The notes under the pieces were generated by a model, which saw only the letters and a program-made list of their open reading frames with translations, was not told the origin of the DNA and did no database searches. Shown one piece after another: positions 12,816-24,059 of a DNA stretch of 64,000 nucleotides. Position 1 is the first letter of the stretch, and each line of letters starts with the position of its first letter. The stretch lies in NCBI GenBank assembly GCA_031772625.1, contig CM062816.1, positions 826,008,556-826,072,555 of the forward strand. Direction: 5' to 3'. Origin of the DNA: Pinus tabuliformis. Lineage: Eukaryota > Streptophyta > Pinopsida > Pinales > Pinaceae. The translations under genes were made by a program, and so were the position numbers.

Positions 12816-13109
12816 CTCGTGACCCTCCCTCGCCCAGGGGGCATAGGGCCACAACCTTATATGAGTTCTACTCTATTATTTGGCTGAGTCGATGCTCACT
12901 CATCATGGCAATGGTAAAACTTTGGTTTTTATTTCAATTGATTGATTACCCGAGTCCGGCAACGGATTCTCTCAAAAAGTACTATGCTTAGGTCATCTTG
13001 CATGGCTACTTTTGTCCAATAGTGTGTCATTCATTTTTTGTATAGTGTGGTTTGGTGTGTTGTTTTTCAAGCAATTTTCCTTCTTACTATATTTTTACCT
13101 GCTTTGCAG

Positions 13110-13527
13110 ATGTCTGTAACTCCTCACATTGGTTTCGCTGATGGTGTTTGTCGTAGTACCTGGAATCTATCCTCCACGGCATGTGCCATTTATGATCCTG
13201 ATGGTGAGTTGATTGATCTTAAAGGTATTTGTTTAGGTCGAACAACTAATAATTGTTGAGTATAGCGCAGTTATCGAATTGTTGTCAGAAGCCATTGCTC
13301 TTGACATTCGGGAATTGGTTGTCAACCTTGATTCACAACTTGTTGTTCTTCAATTCAACGTGCGATATTCCATAAAAAACCCTCAGATATTGAGAATGTA
13401 TCTACGTATTCATCTATTGGAGAGAAATTTTGATTACATTACATATCATCATATTCCTAGACATATGAACACATTGACAGATACATTATCTAATTATGTG
13501 TTGGATAGACATTTACGAAACATGTGA
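13110..13527 (+). pseudogene. stand-alone RNase H (aRNH-type) of Tat-like element
   Basis: The blocks match the extra RNase H carried by Tat/Ogre-lineage elements: FADGVCRSTWN (first Asp), GICLGRTTNN, YSAVIELLSEAIAL (Glu), VVNLDSQLVVLQFN (second Asp) and ITYHHIPRHMNTLTDTLSNYVLD (C-terminal D). The enzyme would remove RNA from RNA-DNA hybrids. The coding changes frame near 13259-13279, and the last motif has TDTLSN instead of ADALAN. The start at 13110 follows TTTTTACCTGCTTTGCAG, which looks like a splice acceptor. A related decayed copy is at 56640-57010. Confidence 0.75.
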
Positions 13528-13573
13528 AAAACGAAAACAAATCATTTGTACCATAGTAGGCAATGAAATATAG

Positions 13574-13576
<3 letters not shown>

Positions 13577-13612
<36 letters not shown>
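13577..13612. repeat. (AC)n(AT)n microsatellite
   Basis: About fourteen AC dinucleotides are followed by a short AT run, just after the RNase H reading frame and just before the 3' end of the antisense gene. Confidence 0.95.
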
Positions 13613-13695
13613 CAAAACCCCAAAAAATAATATATGTGTTCAAGTAACATCCATGGCTCGTAGGCCTAAAAAATGTGGAATGCTAGACCTATAAA

Positions 13696-14859
13696 CTAAT
13701 CAGCATGATGCTCATGGTAGCATGTGACTGCTTGTACTACATGAGTTAGCAATCGGCGAATCCGATCAGATACCCCCACCATGTGCCTCTGATATTGGCA
13801 TGGGATGTCTCCCACCGAGGCATACTCTGGGAGACCATGGGTCAATCCCTTGAGGTTCCGTGCGATCTCCTCCTCGTTGTTGCTTCCTTCCTTATAAGGA
13901 GCAACCTCAAACTGAAGAGCAACACGCCTAGAAATCAGGGACATCCCAACAGGACGCTCTGGTCCAACATCTGCATTGATAAAATAGAAATGTCATGAAT
14001 GCATATATTTCAAAAAACAATAAAAAATTTAAAATTAAAATTGTTTGTTTTTTACCTCCATCATCATAATCCTACCCCTCTGGGAGTAACATATCTAGGT
14101 CGTCGCGGAAGTTAGTACCGCTATACGGCCAATCCTCCACTACAATCAGCTGTCGCCGTAACCATGAGAAGAAGGCAGTCTTATATGACATATGTTGGCC
14201 CCTAATAATCCTAGGAATGAATGCACTCCAACGGACCATTGTGGGTCTCGTGGCAATGGTGGTTCCACCTCAGCAAGCTGGTAGTGAAATAGCGGCACCC
14301 GCTCCAGAAAGAAAGTCACTAGAACGGGACCAAAGCAGAATTGCTTTAGGTCTCCCGCCTTGGCTTTTGATAGCTGGCGCTTCATGTTTATCTTCATGGC
14401 TTCTTCCTAATTGAAGATCGTTGGCGCCGTACAGTCGACAGCATACTGAAACTTGGATTTGTTAGTTTCATGTTGCACTTGAGATCTGGCCACTCTGTTT
14501 ATGGTCAGCAACAACACTCTCAACACAAGATCCCGAATAGTCATGATCTCTATCTTGCCGCTTTTTTATTTTAGTGCTTCTAGGCAATGTTCTGCAAGTA
14601 GCATGCTCACACTTGCCCCAATAGGTCTGGACCCATACAGATTGACTGGATCTCCTCGTCGAGACAGTCCTGTGATGAAATAAATCTCGGAAGTTTCCAA
14701 CTCCAATTCTTGGTCCCGGATGATAAACACTTCCCGATTGATATCCTAGAGACTGATCAGATACCGTAGAAATTCAGGTTGAGCCCACATCCCTGGTGTG
14801 AGGAAGAACTTGAGGAGTTCACAGTTCCTCAAATCATCCAAGCAATTTGGATTAGCCAT
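13696..14859 (-). pseudogene. antisense two-exon gene inside the Tat-like element (DIYxITGLSRRG family)
   Basis: Read on the minus strand, the ATG at 14859 (MANPNCLDD) opens a protein of about 360 codons: LKFFLTPGMWAQPEFLRYL, then the block DIYFITGLSRRGDPVNL, KQFCFGPVLVTFFLERVPL, FFSWLRRQL, VVEDWPYSG and FRDDLDMLLPEG. Exon 1 ends at 14056 and exon 2 spans 13970-13696, ending at TAG. Joining the exons across 13971-14055 restores one continuous frame (YDDG to DVGPERPVGM). Premature stops (for example before DINREV, after LEALK, and at EG*DYDD) and a shift near 14150 kill it. I recognise it as a plant family of uncharacterised retroelement-associated proteins resembling plant-mobile-domain proteins. 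Function is unknown; the clade is an inference. Confidence 0.7.
13971..14055 (-). other. 85-bp GT-AG intron of the antisense gene
   Basis: On the minus strand the donor is GGAG|GTAAAAAAC and the acceptor TTTATCAATGCAG|AT. The interval is strongly AT/T-rich, as plant introns are. It is phase 1, and removal joins the two conserved coding blocks in frame, which is the main support. Confidence 0.75.
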
Positions 14860-15649
14860 TGCTTGTGTGTCAATATCCTCATTCTTGTGTTCCTTCCAAT
14901 CCACCATTTTTCATGATTTTTTGGCCCCCAGTAATCCTAGGCATCAATGCACTCCAACGAACCATTTGTGGGTCTTGTGGCAATGGTGGTTCGACCTCAG
15001 CAAACTGGTAGTGAAATAGCGGCACCCACTCCAAAAAGAAGGTCACTAGAACGGAATCAAAGCAGAACTACTTTGGGTCTCCTGCCTTGGATTTTGATAG
15101 CTAGCACTTCATGTTTATCTTCATGCCTTCTACCCAATTGGAGATTGTCGGTGACGTACAATCGACAACATACTGAAACTTGGACTTGTTAGTTTCATGT
15201 TGCGCTTGAGATCCAGCCACTCTGTTTATGGTCAGCGAGAACACTCTCAGCACAAGATGTTGAACAATCATGATCTCTATCTTGCCGCTTTTTTTTTAGT
15301 GCTTCTAAGAAATGTTCTGCAAGTAGCATGCTCACACTTTCCCCAATAGGTCTAGACCCATACAGATTGACTGGTTCTCCTCGTCGAGATAGTCTTGTGA
15401 TTAAATAAATGTCAGAAGTTTCCAACTCTAGTTCTTGGTCCTGAATGATAAACACTTCCCAATTGATATCCCAAAGACTAATAAGATACCGCAGCAATTT
15501 GGGTTGAGCCCACATCCCTGGTGTGAGGAAGAACTTGAGGATCCCACAGTTCTAAAGGATCCAAGAAATTTGGATCAGCCATTGCTTGTGTGTCAATATC
15601 CTCATGCTCGCGTTCCTTCCAATCCACAATTTTTCACGATTTTTTCCCT
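14200..15649. repeat. tandem duplication of about 725 bp
   Basis: Bases about 14200-14927 are repeated at 14928-15649 with an offset of 723-726 bp (for example ATGCACTCCAACG at 14221 and 14947). The junction shares TTTTTTGGCCCC/TTGGCCCC, suggesting a short-homology or slippage event. The unit covers the start codon and 5' half of the antisense gene. The copies differ at many sites, so the event is not recent. Confidence 0.9.
15195..15582 (-). pseudogene. duplicated 5' part of the antisense gene
   Basis: The second copy starts at an ATG at 15582 (MADPNFLD), parallel to 14859. After a stop in the first 20 codons it is open to 15195 with LKFFLTPGMWAQPKLLRYL and DIYLITRLSRRGEPVNL. Its reading then passes into the duplication junction. 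It lacks the second half and exon 2, so on its own it could make only an N-terminal fragment. Confidence 0.7.
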
Positions 15650-17880
15650 GCAAGAACCATATAATCAAGTCAATAAACATCTTTGGCTAGAGAAATTTGG
15701 ATTCAAATGGACAAATTGAGCAAAAAACAAGAAAAAAAAATTCACGGAGTTGGCGCGACTATTTTAAAAATAGTAGCACCGACGGCGCACTTGACAGTCT
15801 TCATAGCCCTTGATTGGCACGATTTCGTGCCCGGAAATCGCGCTGACCGAGGGAAAACTTTTTTTGACAAAACCTCCTCATGAAATCCAAAAAATGGTTA
15901 AAAATAGGGGAAATAAGTATGAAAATATAGCTTAATATCTTGGCTCTTACCTGCAACTGACGGCTCGGAAAATGGCCTCCTGGATCTCCTGCAATCTGCT
16001 CTAGAAAAATTAGGGCACAAGTGGGTAAAAAGCTCTTCACACAAAGGTAAAATGGTAAATGGTAAAAACTAATTACTTTTTCCTCCTTTTATTCATTTTT
16101 TCATGAAATATTAGGGTTTTTAAGTATTTTTGACTGATTTTTCCTCAGAAACTAGATAATGCATTTACCTTTTTGTGCAGCAATAGGTGACAGATTCTTG
16201 ATGATGGTATTGGAGTCACGTTTCAACTCTTTTCTCGACTCGTAAAACTAAAATGAAAATATCGCCGAGTATTTTTCCCTTTTTGACTCGTTAAAGAGAA
16301 TAAAATGGGGGGTCTGCTTTCAAGCTATTTTTCGACTCTTTAAACACAAAAATATTGCTGAGCTCTTATCATTTTGAACTCGTTAAAGGTTGTGAAACGT
16401 TGTTTACCCAGTATACGTTTACCCCTTTTTTGGGCTGGGATAAACTATTTACAAAAAAGGTACTTCTTGACTGAAATGGTCAAGCGGTTCTCTCAAGTAT
16501 CGTTTTCTACCTTTTCAGGCTCGAGAGACACAAATGTATGAAAAGGGACCATGTGGAGTTTTCTTTTCCATGTCTTTTTCAAACTATCTAAACATGAAAA
16601 ATATACCGAGTTACACCATTTTCGGACTCGTTAAACATTAAATGAGATCAGATTCGTCACCATGATGAACATGAGCTTCTCCTTCCTAGGGCTCATTAAA
16701 CTTAGTAGTTCGGATTCATCCAAAGGATGAACTTATAGTGCAAGCATATGCTATCCCCTTCAAGCTTGCAATTTAAAAAATAATTGGGGTACCTGCCAGA
16801 AATGGTGGGGGGAAAAAATGGGAAATTTTATCAGTTGTGTCGGGAGCTCACTCTTGAACATGACACTTTCTGCTTCGTGTCGGGTTGGGATATCCTCATT
16901 TCATCATTGACCTTCCTGGGTTGGGCCCTTTATTTTTACCTTCCATTTTATCTTTGCCACGTCATCATGACCACCAATCCTATGGATCCAAAATCTGCCA
17001 AACTCCAGAGTCGTGTCGCCAATATGTTCAAGAGTTGTCCTTCTATAGTTACACTCATTCCCGATTCTCTATATCATCTGAAATCATTTGCATCCCTTTG
17101 TCTCATGTTGATGATGTGGGATACATCATGGCCCTCCTTCGACAAGGTCACTTCTTGTCGACTTTAGCTCATTATCCAGGAAGTTGGCCGCGAGACTCCT
17201 TCCTAGTACCTTAGAGCTTGCATGCCCTGATGGCAAGTTCTTCGCACTCGACGACAAGTTCACATCATTGGATTTCGATCGGGTGATTTCACAGGTGTTC
17301 GACTTCAGTTCCTTTATTCACATTTCGTGGATTGTGCTGATAATATCTTGAGAACCATTTCCATTATTGGTGGTTTCTCTCATGCTTGTTAACAGTTCAC
17401 ATCATCGACTGGTAATCAAGCGATTTTATAGCATGTTCGACATCAACACATCTATTCACATGTTAGAATTTGTACTTTGATCAGGTCATGTTGGAGCGCA
17501 AGACCCTCGGCTCAGCTTACAAAAGTCCAGGTTGCAAGGCGATGTGACATGATTATGCTGATATACATGTCTCTTTCAGATGGATGGTTGTGACCATACC
17601 ATGAGTTGTTATATGTGATCCTTCTCATTATTGGATGGTTGTGACCATACCTTGGTTTTGATATGATCCTCTTTATTGGATGGTTGCGTCCATGCCTGGA
17701 TCCATTTACATGATCATTCTCTGAATGGCTGCGTCCATGCCATGATTCATGTATCATTTGACAGAGTTTTTAGTAATGTATATTTATATGTACTTGCTTG
17801 CAGGTTCTCCGACGATGGACTCCGGTTCCCCGCACTTATTTGTAAAGCATTTCACCCCACTCTAGTTCAGCCTCCATGCT
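15650..17880 (+). other. 3' untranslated internal region of Tat-like element
   Basis: No retroviral enzyme motif is seen. At 16200-16640 the phrase GACTCGTTAAA and variants recur about every 70-110 bp, each near AT-rich text. A partial ORF at 16784-17214 shows no family signal. This is where RT and integrase would be expected in a complete relative, unless they were lost or displaced. Confidence 0.5.
17575..17760. repeat. degenerate minisatellite (GGATGGTTG..CCAT)
   Basis: GGATGGTTGTGACCATACC and variants start near 17580, 17634, 17679 and 17723, spaced 44-54 bp. The units have diverged and vary in length. They lie about 130 bp before the 3' LTR. Confidence 0.75.
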
Positions 17881-17892
17881 TTAGGGGACATA

Positions 17893-18989
17893 TGTTACAC
17901 AACATTTTGTCACTGTCCCTGTACTCCCCATTCCATGATCTTGGAGGACCTCTAAAGTGAACCCTACATGCTTTCTCATCATGAAGAAACTCCCATCATG
18001 TCCCTCTTCATGAGCAGAACAATTCCCTTTTGCATCATTTCCAAAAAATCTTCCTTTTACCCCAGTTTACAAGATCATCGCTAGTGACCTGTGTCCTCCT
18101 CGCGCCAATATGCAGATATTAAAACTATTACTAGCTTCGATTGGAGCGACTGAGCCCTTTTTCATTCACGTCGATCCTCTTTTGGCAAGTTTTTTAAATA
18201 TGGAGTCAAAGCTTCTGGGTCTAAAAGCTTCATATCGGAAGTCTAGTAAATGGTTAGGCCGGATGGAGCCGAGGAAGTCAGTTGGGGCAACTTTCCCCTA
18301 TTAGGATGGAACTAACCCAAGAGATAAGGCCTTCTACTATGATAAGAGGAACCATCTCCCCTCCATCCAAGCTATATAAACCTCTCTTTTTCCAAAGCAC
18401 AAGCTAGTTTTGAGTTTCTATTTTGGAGTGTAAAGTTTTAGCAAGACATCTATAGCTTGTAACTCTCTAGTTTATGTTTGAGGGAGAATTGTGTGTTTGG
18501 TTTGGTTTGAATACTAAAGGGAAGAACCTTAAAACTTCCATTGTTGGGGCTATCCATGAGATGTAAGCAGAAGTGTGTGGGAACCTGCATATGTCGGAGG
18601 AGAACAACAACATCAAGGCATTGGTTGTAATCTCTTTCTGAACTTATATGAATACAACTATTTATTGATTTCCTACATGAAGTGTTATCTTACATCTTTA
18701 TGGCTTAATGTTCCTTGACCTATTAAGTAGGTTGAATGCACTTTGTATGTTATCACATTTGTTGTCTGCTGTTGTTTACTTGTTTCAGGTATTCGAAGGA
18801 AGGAAATGAAAGATAGCTGGAGTAAGGAAGCAGGATCATCACCAAGTGGAATAGCATACTAAGAGGTAGGCCCTCTTATTTGATTCTAGCTTAAGGAGAT
18901 TTTCCATAGATTGTTTGTTTGTGGCTAGACTCGCTCTCTCGGGCTAGAGGAATTGTTTGTGTCCACACTTAGAATTTACCTGCACCACA
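17893..18989 (+). repeat. 3' LTR of Tat-like element
   Basis: Begins TGTTACACAAC just after the purine-containing TTTAGGGGACATA and ends TGCACCACA. The TATA box is conserved at about 18372. Numerous substitutions and small indels versus the 5' LTR show substantial age. Confidence 0.9.
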
Positions 18990-20040
18990 TTGGAAATCGA
19001 AGGATTAAGATATCAGAACTCTATTACAGTTGAAGTTTTGAAAAGTTTTGATATAGAGGGATTCTGATATGGGGCTAGCACATGGTCACAAGATCTCAAC
19101 GAACTAAGGGCACAAAGAAGGTAACAAAGGGAGAATGGCCCTTGACAGGAGTGTGAAGAATTAACACCTTAAAGCTAAGTGATAGGTCATAGCTTGTAGT
19201 CTTATGATGAGAAGCACTATGAGGGTTAAGTAGAAGGAGCTCAGCAATCAGAGGATTAGAATATCAGAAAACTGCAACACTGTGATTATTGCGATATGGA
19301 ATCACTCCGATAAGGAAGTACAGAGCTATAAATAATGTATGGGCTAGTAGCCGAAATATTGAATGAAGGCACAGAGGAGTTGGTAGTTGAAAAAAGACTA
19401 ATCCTGTGGAAGAATATATAACAAGAAACCGAGGACAACATTGGCAACATAAATGAATTCAAGTGCTCGAAGGAAGAAATCAATTGCTTCGCGTCCATGG
19501 ATGGTTGAGGTAAATAAAAATAGAATGGTCACCCTTGTGGACTGTCAAGACCTCTGAAATGATAAATAAGCATAAGACTCTTGGAGGAGTGTGCAGGTCA
19601 TCTGAGAATTTATTTCTCAGTATAGGATCTCTATGCAGGTAGACTATGAAGAACTAAGAGGACCATCTATGTTTTGGGTGATGTGACAAGAAACTATCAG
19701 GGGACGCAAGATGAACAATTGAAGCCATCCATAAGTACAAATTGGTAGCTTCAGAACAGTACAGAGATACTCCCGTGTGTAGTGTGCCTCAGTGGAACAA
19801 AACCATCACCACCAATGGAAAATATGGGGATGTGAGCATATGTGTGTGTGTGTAGAGCTGTGTGAGTGGGCATTGAAGTAGAGAGGTTGAAGAACCTGAG
19901 AAGACATAGTGTAATATAGTGGAAAAAGTAGCTTGAGGACTATATGGAGAGTTGCAAGGGTAGTGCTGAGGAGTTGTCAGTGAAGAGCCCTTGATAGTGA
20001 AGTGTTGATGGTGCTAGACCCGCCAACATGTCAGGGGATC
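18990..20040. other. no gene recognised
   Basis: The stretch resembles spacer or retroelement leader sequence, with repeated 'atatcag' phrases (for example 19009 and 19260) like those before the 5' LTR at 5100-5630. This suggests the Tat-like element sits inside an older repeat. No protein motif was found. Confidence 0.4.
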
Positions 20041-20041
20041 T

Positions 20042-20972
20042 CCCCAGTAAGAAGTCCCAATTAGACTTCAGACCGTTTGGTGTAGGAGTCCTAGCAGTGG
20101 GTCATATGGTAATGCCTTGACTACGATTTCGCACAAAGGCAAGTAAGATAACTCTGTTGGTAGCAAGGGTGTAACAGTTGTAGTGAGCCAAGGAAGGTTC
20201 ATGAGAGGTTCTAACACACAGGGGTTGAGATGAGTGCGCCCCTTGGAAACCTATGATAGCATGGAGTTAAGAAGGGAACACACGAGCAAATATGCATCAC
20301 AACATGGAAGGAAAGTTAGCAAGCAATCCAAAGTGATGGTTAAACCAACAACACATTTCAGAAAGAGTCGTACATACATACACAGATAACTATATATGCA
20401 TGCGTAAGAAAACCAATACATATATCATATAGAGTAAACCAGATAGCATAGAATACAATACAAAATATGCATGAAACGTGTTGGCTCTTGTTATATTAAG
20501 AAGTGTAAGTTCCATTCATACAATACATACATGTCCAACCACTAGTTCTGATAGCAGAACGTTACAGCCACAACCGTCTTCTCCTCCAAAGAGATGTACT
20601 AGCTCTGCGTAATGGAGAAGCCAAGGCTCATTACAATACTGTCCAATCTCTCTCCAAGATAGTCTTATCAGAAGCTTGGCTGACCAAAATCCTGTACAAT
20701 GAGTTATGAGGGACTATTTATAGCAAAGGGTGGGGTGACCCTTGACATTCCCCTTTGTGACAGTTCAACTACCTTGATGACTCTTCATCTACTCTATGAT
20801 TGTTACATCCAACTATCGACACTTGACTTACACTTGACATGACGTTACATTACAATGTACATGTACCCATGTGAGACAAAATGGCTTGAGCAAGCCATGC
20901 TAGACATCACTCTGACTTAGACAACCATGGAAGTCCAACTCCTAAACATCCTCATGATGATCAACAGTAACA
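20042..20972 (-). mobile_element. candidate LTR with primer-site-like sequence
   Basis: On the minus strand a TATA-like box CTATAAATAG (20713-20722) lies in promoter-like context. At 20061-20042 the sequence reads TGGGACTTCTTACTGGGGAG, which looks like a retroelement primer site starting TGG. A possible TGTTAC start lies at 20972. No partner LTR was found, and the boundary before the primer site does not end in CA, so this is tentative. Confidence 0.3.
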
Positions 20973-21031
20973 TGCTGATGCCAAGATCGATAGTCCTTGA
21001 TGGTGTCTATGTGCTCCAAGGTGACATCTTT

Positions 21032-23961
21032 CTAGAACCTACCTCTTGCCTCCATAGCATCCAGGTACACTACTAGGGCTCCTTTTTCCAACTCGTCTGA
21101 AATCATGCACATCATTATCTTCAATGCGTCTGGACCAACAACATACTTGTGCATGATGTCTGCACTAATGGGCAAGTCTGGGCTGGTGGCAATGCGCATC
21201 AACTTGTCGAAGTACGAGTCAAGCTCTAGTCAGACCTGTGCCTTTGTCTTCACCTGGGTGAGAGTCCCAATAGATGGGATCGCATGTGCATGCACCACAA
21301 CATCCATACTCTTGAATACACATGCATGGGAATCTTGTATACTAGTGATGAGCTGCAGGAGATCTTCATAGTTCCAGATTTGACTCCCAATACGTGCCTT
21401 CAGATCGGCCACACTGGCATTCATCATCTTAGGCAAGTGAAGCAGGGCTCCCTTGTATCTCATCATCCATGTTTGCATGTGATCAATAGGAGCATGCAAG
21501 TTCGCCAAGATACGTGCTCTTCTAGCACATCACTGCTGCCATCCATTGAGATGGATGACTTGCTTATGCACGGTACCAAACTTACAGTACAACGCTCGCA
21601 TAACTGTGTTAATTGACAATACTTCATCTAGTATTGCCTTCTTCAGCTCAACTCGGGTGGACGTTGTCACCAACTCTCCTCCTTGCTTGGCTGTTTGTAG
21701 TTCCTTAACCATTCACTCATTCTCAGATATAAAAAAGTGAAAACTTGAGCTAGTGGCTTCGGCATACACTCTGGTAGAATAGGCCAAGGCTACTGGATGT
21801 TTGCGCACATCAGACACGATCACTCGTTCCTCAACTTGCGTAGGAGATGTATGATCATCCGGAGTTGACACTCTACGAGACTGCACAACTCTATGTTGAG
21901 ACTCGTCAAATGAGATGTTGTGCATCTCTTCTTTCAGCTAATCTCTAAGGATCTCAGTGCCTCCTTGGTCACTTGAGACTTTCTCATCATCTGGATGTGG
22001 TGAAGCAGGTAAGTCAACCTCTTGGTGGTGAGGCATGAAGTCGATGTCATGTTCCAATTCTCGTTGCTCCATATTCATATCCAACTGTTGAAGTGCTTGC
22101 TCTATCTCGTGAGAGAAGTCCTGCTCCTATGATGGTTCACCCTGTCTGCCTGATGCCAGCTATTCTGATGAATCCACTACCTATACGGGTGTTGTTTCAT
22201 TCATTTGCATATGTTGCACCCCCTGTTGCACCTGTTGTTTCTGTGCTTCCCTCTCCTATTTGCACAACTCTTCTTCCTTCCGGAGTTTCTCCTTCAACTC
22301 ATGCAACTCCTTTTTTGTCTGTTCCATACTTCGTTTCTCCCTTTGCCTTTGCGCGATTCTCTTGACGCGTTGTTGCCTCTTTGCCTCTATAGCCATAGAT
22401 GCTTTTTCCACAAGTGGATCTGCTCGGAACTTGCATCTTTTCTCTTCCTCCATGTGGTTGACAATCTTCCTCTTTCCCTTGTTGTGCACTAGTATGCTTG
22501 CCTCTGCTACTATTGTTGCTGGTGTTGGTGCTCTCTGAGATGCTACTTCATGTTGCTTTGCTAACCACTCCACAGCGAAGCCGACCTGTTCATTGGGTCT
22601 GGAGAAACTATAGCAATATCTCCATGGGTCCTCCTTCACCCAATGACATGCCCCATGGATCCAGTTGAACTGTACTCTCGTGCAGTGATCTTTCACAATA
22701 CATTTTGGGTCATACAGATTGTAACTTCGGAGGTCGAATGGAAACTTATTCATCTGTTCTGCTTCGAAATATTCTTGCTTGAAACTCCATATCTCATATA
22801 ACCCAATATGCAACAGAAGAGCGGGCCAAGATGCCTTCTTATTTTGGTGTAGTCTAGTTGTCAATCCTGCCGAGATGTGATATGCTACTTCCTGAATGAC
22901 GAGTATGTCCAGGAAAAACTTCGGTAGAACATGCAGAGGCTTATCCACACTGAACATTCGTATGAAGGTGCAGGACAGTGAGGCATACCAATCAGCAATG
23001 TCTATCAGTGCCTCCATTATTGCCCTCGACATGCGGGGTGGATCCTGTTCGAATATCATCTTGTAAACTAGGGTGAAAAAATGATCAAACAACCATGTGA
23101 TAACTCCTCTGAAGCTGTATTCGGACAACAACTTACAATACGTGTTCACAGAAGCCTCCGCTGGTGACCAAGCCCACTCCAAGCCCAGGAACTCCTGTCA
23201 GGCACAGATTGCATCCTAGATATAGGTGGACATATAGATCTCTGCTTGCATACCTTCGGGTGACTGTCGAGCCCTTGTTACCTGTTCCTTCAGCTGATGG
23301 GCCAACATGTAGGACCAATTACATCGTTTTCCTTATCTCGCCAGTTGGTCCAGCGCGATCACCCAACTCTGTGGGAAGGTTTCCGTGCTTTCTTGGCCAC
23401 ACAGTCAACCTGAAAATATGACCAAGTACTGAGATGCCTTCCACAGTATCTTCGTCTTGTAGGTCTGGTTGGGTGTCAACCTAAATCTAGCTGGCTCCTT
23501 TACCCAGGTCTTCAAGATTTCTCTGGAGTTGGCATTGTTGTTGGTATATTGAAGGGAGTCTCCATGATAGTCATGGGCTTTGACATCTGATACATCTCAT
23601 CATAATCCTGTGCCCAGAAGGTTGCAATTTTCATCGCACTGAAACTGCTCAAAGTCATCGTCTTGGGATCAGTGTGTGAGACGATCCAGTATATCATGTC
23701 CATGCATGGGAACGCGGGGCATCTTCATGCAATACGGTACAAGTCAGACTTGTGAATGTTCACATACACCTGGTGATCTTCGAGGTCTTCCCTAAAAGTT
23801 CCTGCAAATGCTTCATTGAATTCTTTCCATTTCATTTTGATGTCCTTGCCTAGAAACAACTTGGTATCTTCATAGATTGGTAGACATGTAGACACCTGCT
23901 CAACTGCTGCTCCAGTTGCACTTCCGTCAGTGTCCTTCGATCCTGCTCTCTTGGAGGCCAT
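21032..23961 (-). pseudogene. unknown long retroelement-associated ORF (broken, about 975 codons)
   Basis: The frame opens with MASKRAGSKDTDG at 23961 and can be followed to a TAG at 21032 with one frameshift near 23545 and about ten in-frame stops. Visible blocks include KMKWKEFNEAF, then LKTWVKEPARF, FPQSWVIALDQLAR and MLAHQLKEQVTR. The best-preserved part, 23182-22256, carries YCKLLSEYSFRGVI, SRAIMEALIDIADWYAS and HWVKEDPWRYCYSFSRPNE. It is followed by a highly charged coiled-coil-like stretch (about 22460-22256) and a Gln-rich segment. The C-terminal 300 codons include HAPIDHMQTWMMRYKGALL. I know no function. Its setting, length and decay suggest an accessory ORF of an LTR element rather than a host gene. 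No introns are needed to follow the frame. Confidence 0.6.
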
Positions 23962-24059
23962 TGATCCTGTATTGCTAAGAGGTGAATGAACACCTAAAAT
24001 ATATGGAGACAAAGCGACATGCATGGCAAGAAACTTGTCAGTGAAAACCAAAGCAAATT

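Larger units (their letters stand above)
5632..18989 (+). mobile_element. Tat-like Ty3/gypsy LTR retrotransposon derivative, RT/integrase missing
   Basis: Two direct repeats (5632-6730 and 17893-18989) start TGTTACAC and end CA. A primer site follows the first and a short purine-rich tract precedes the second. Inside, in order, are a long leader, a Gln/Pro-rich gag with zinc knuckle, an aspartic protease and a separate RNase H of the type found in Tat/Ogre-lineage elements. No RT motif (YxDD) or integrase (HHCC/DDE) could be found from 13.5 to 17.9 kb; that space instead holds an antisense gene. Every coding block has stops and frameshifts. The five bases flanking the LTRs (CTCGG versus TTGGA) do not match, so target duplication is absent or eroded. 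The clade is inferred from domain layout. Confidence 0.85.

Noticed and set aside
5627..18994. target-site duplication of the large Tat-like element
   Set aside because: CTCGG before and TTGGA after the LTRs do not match, so none was claimed.
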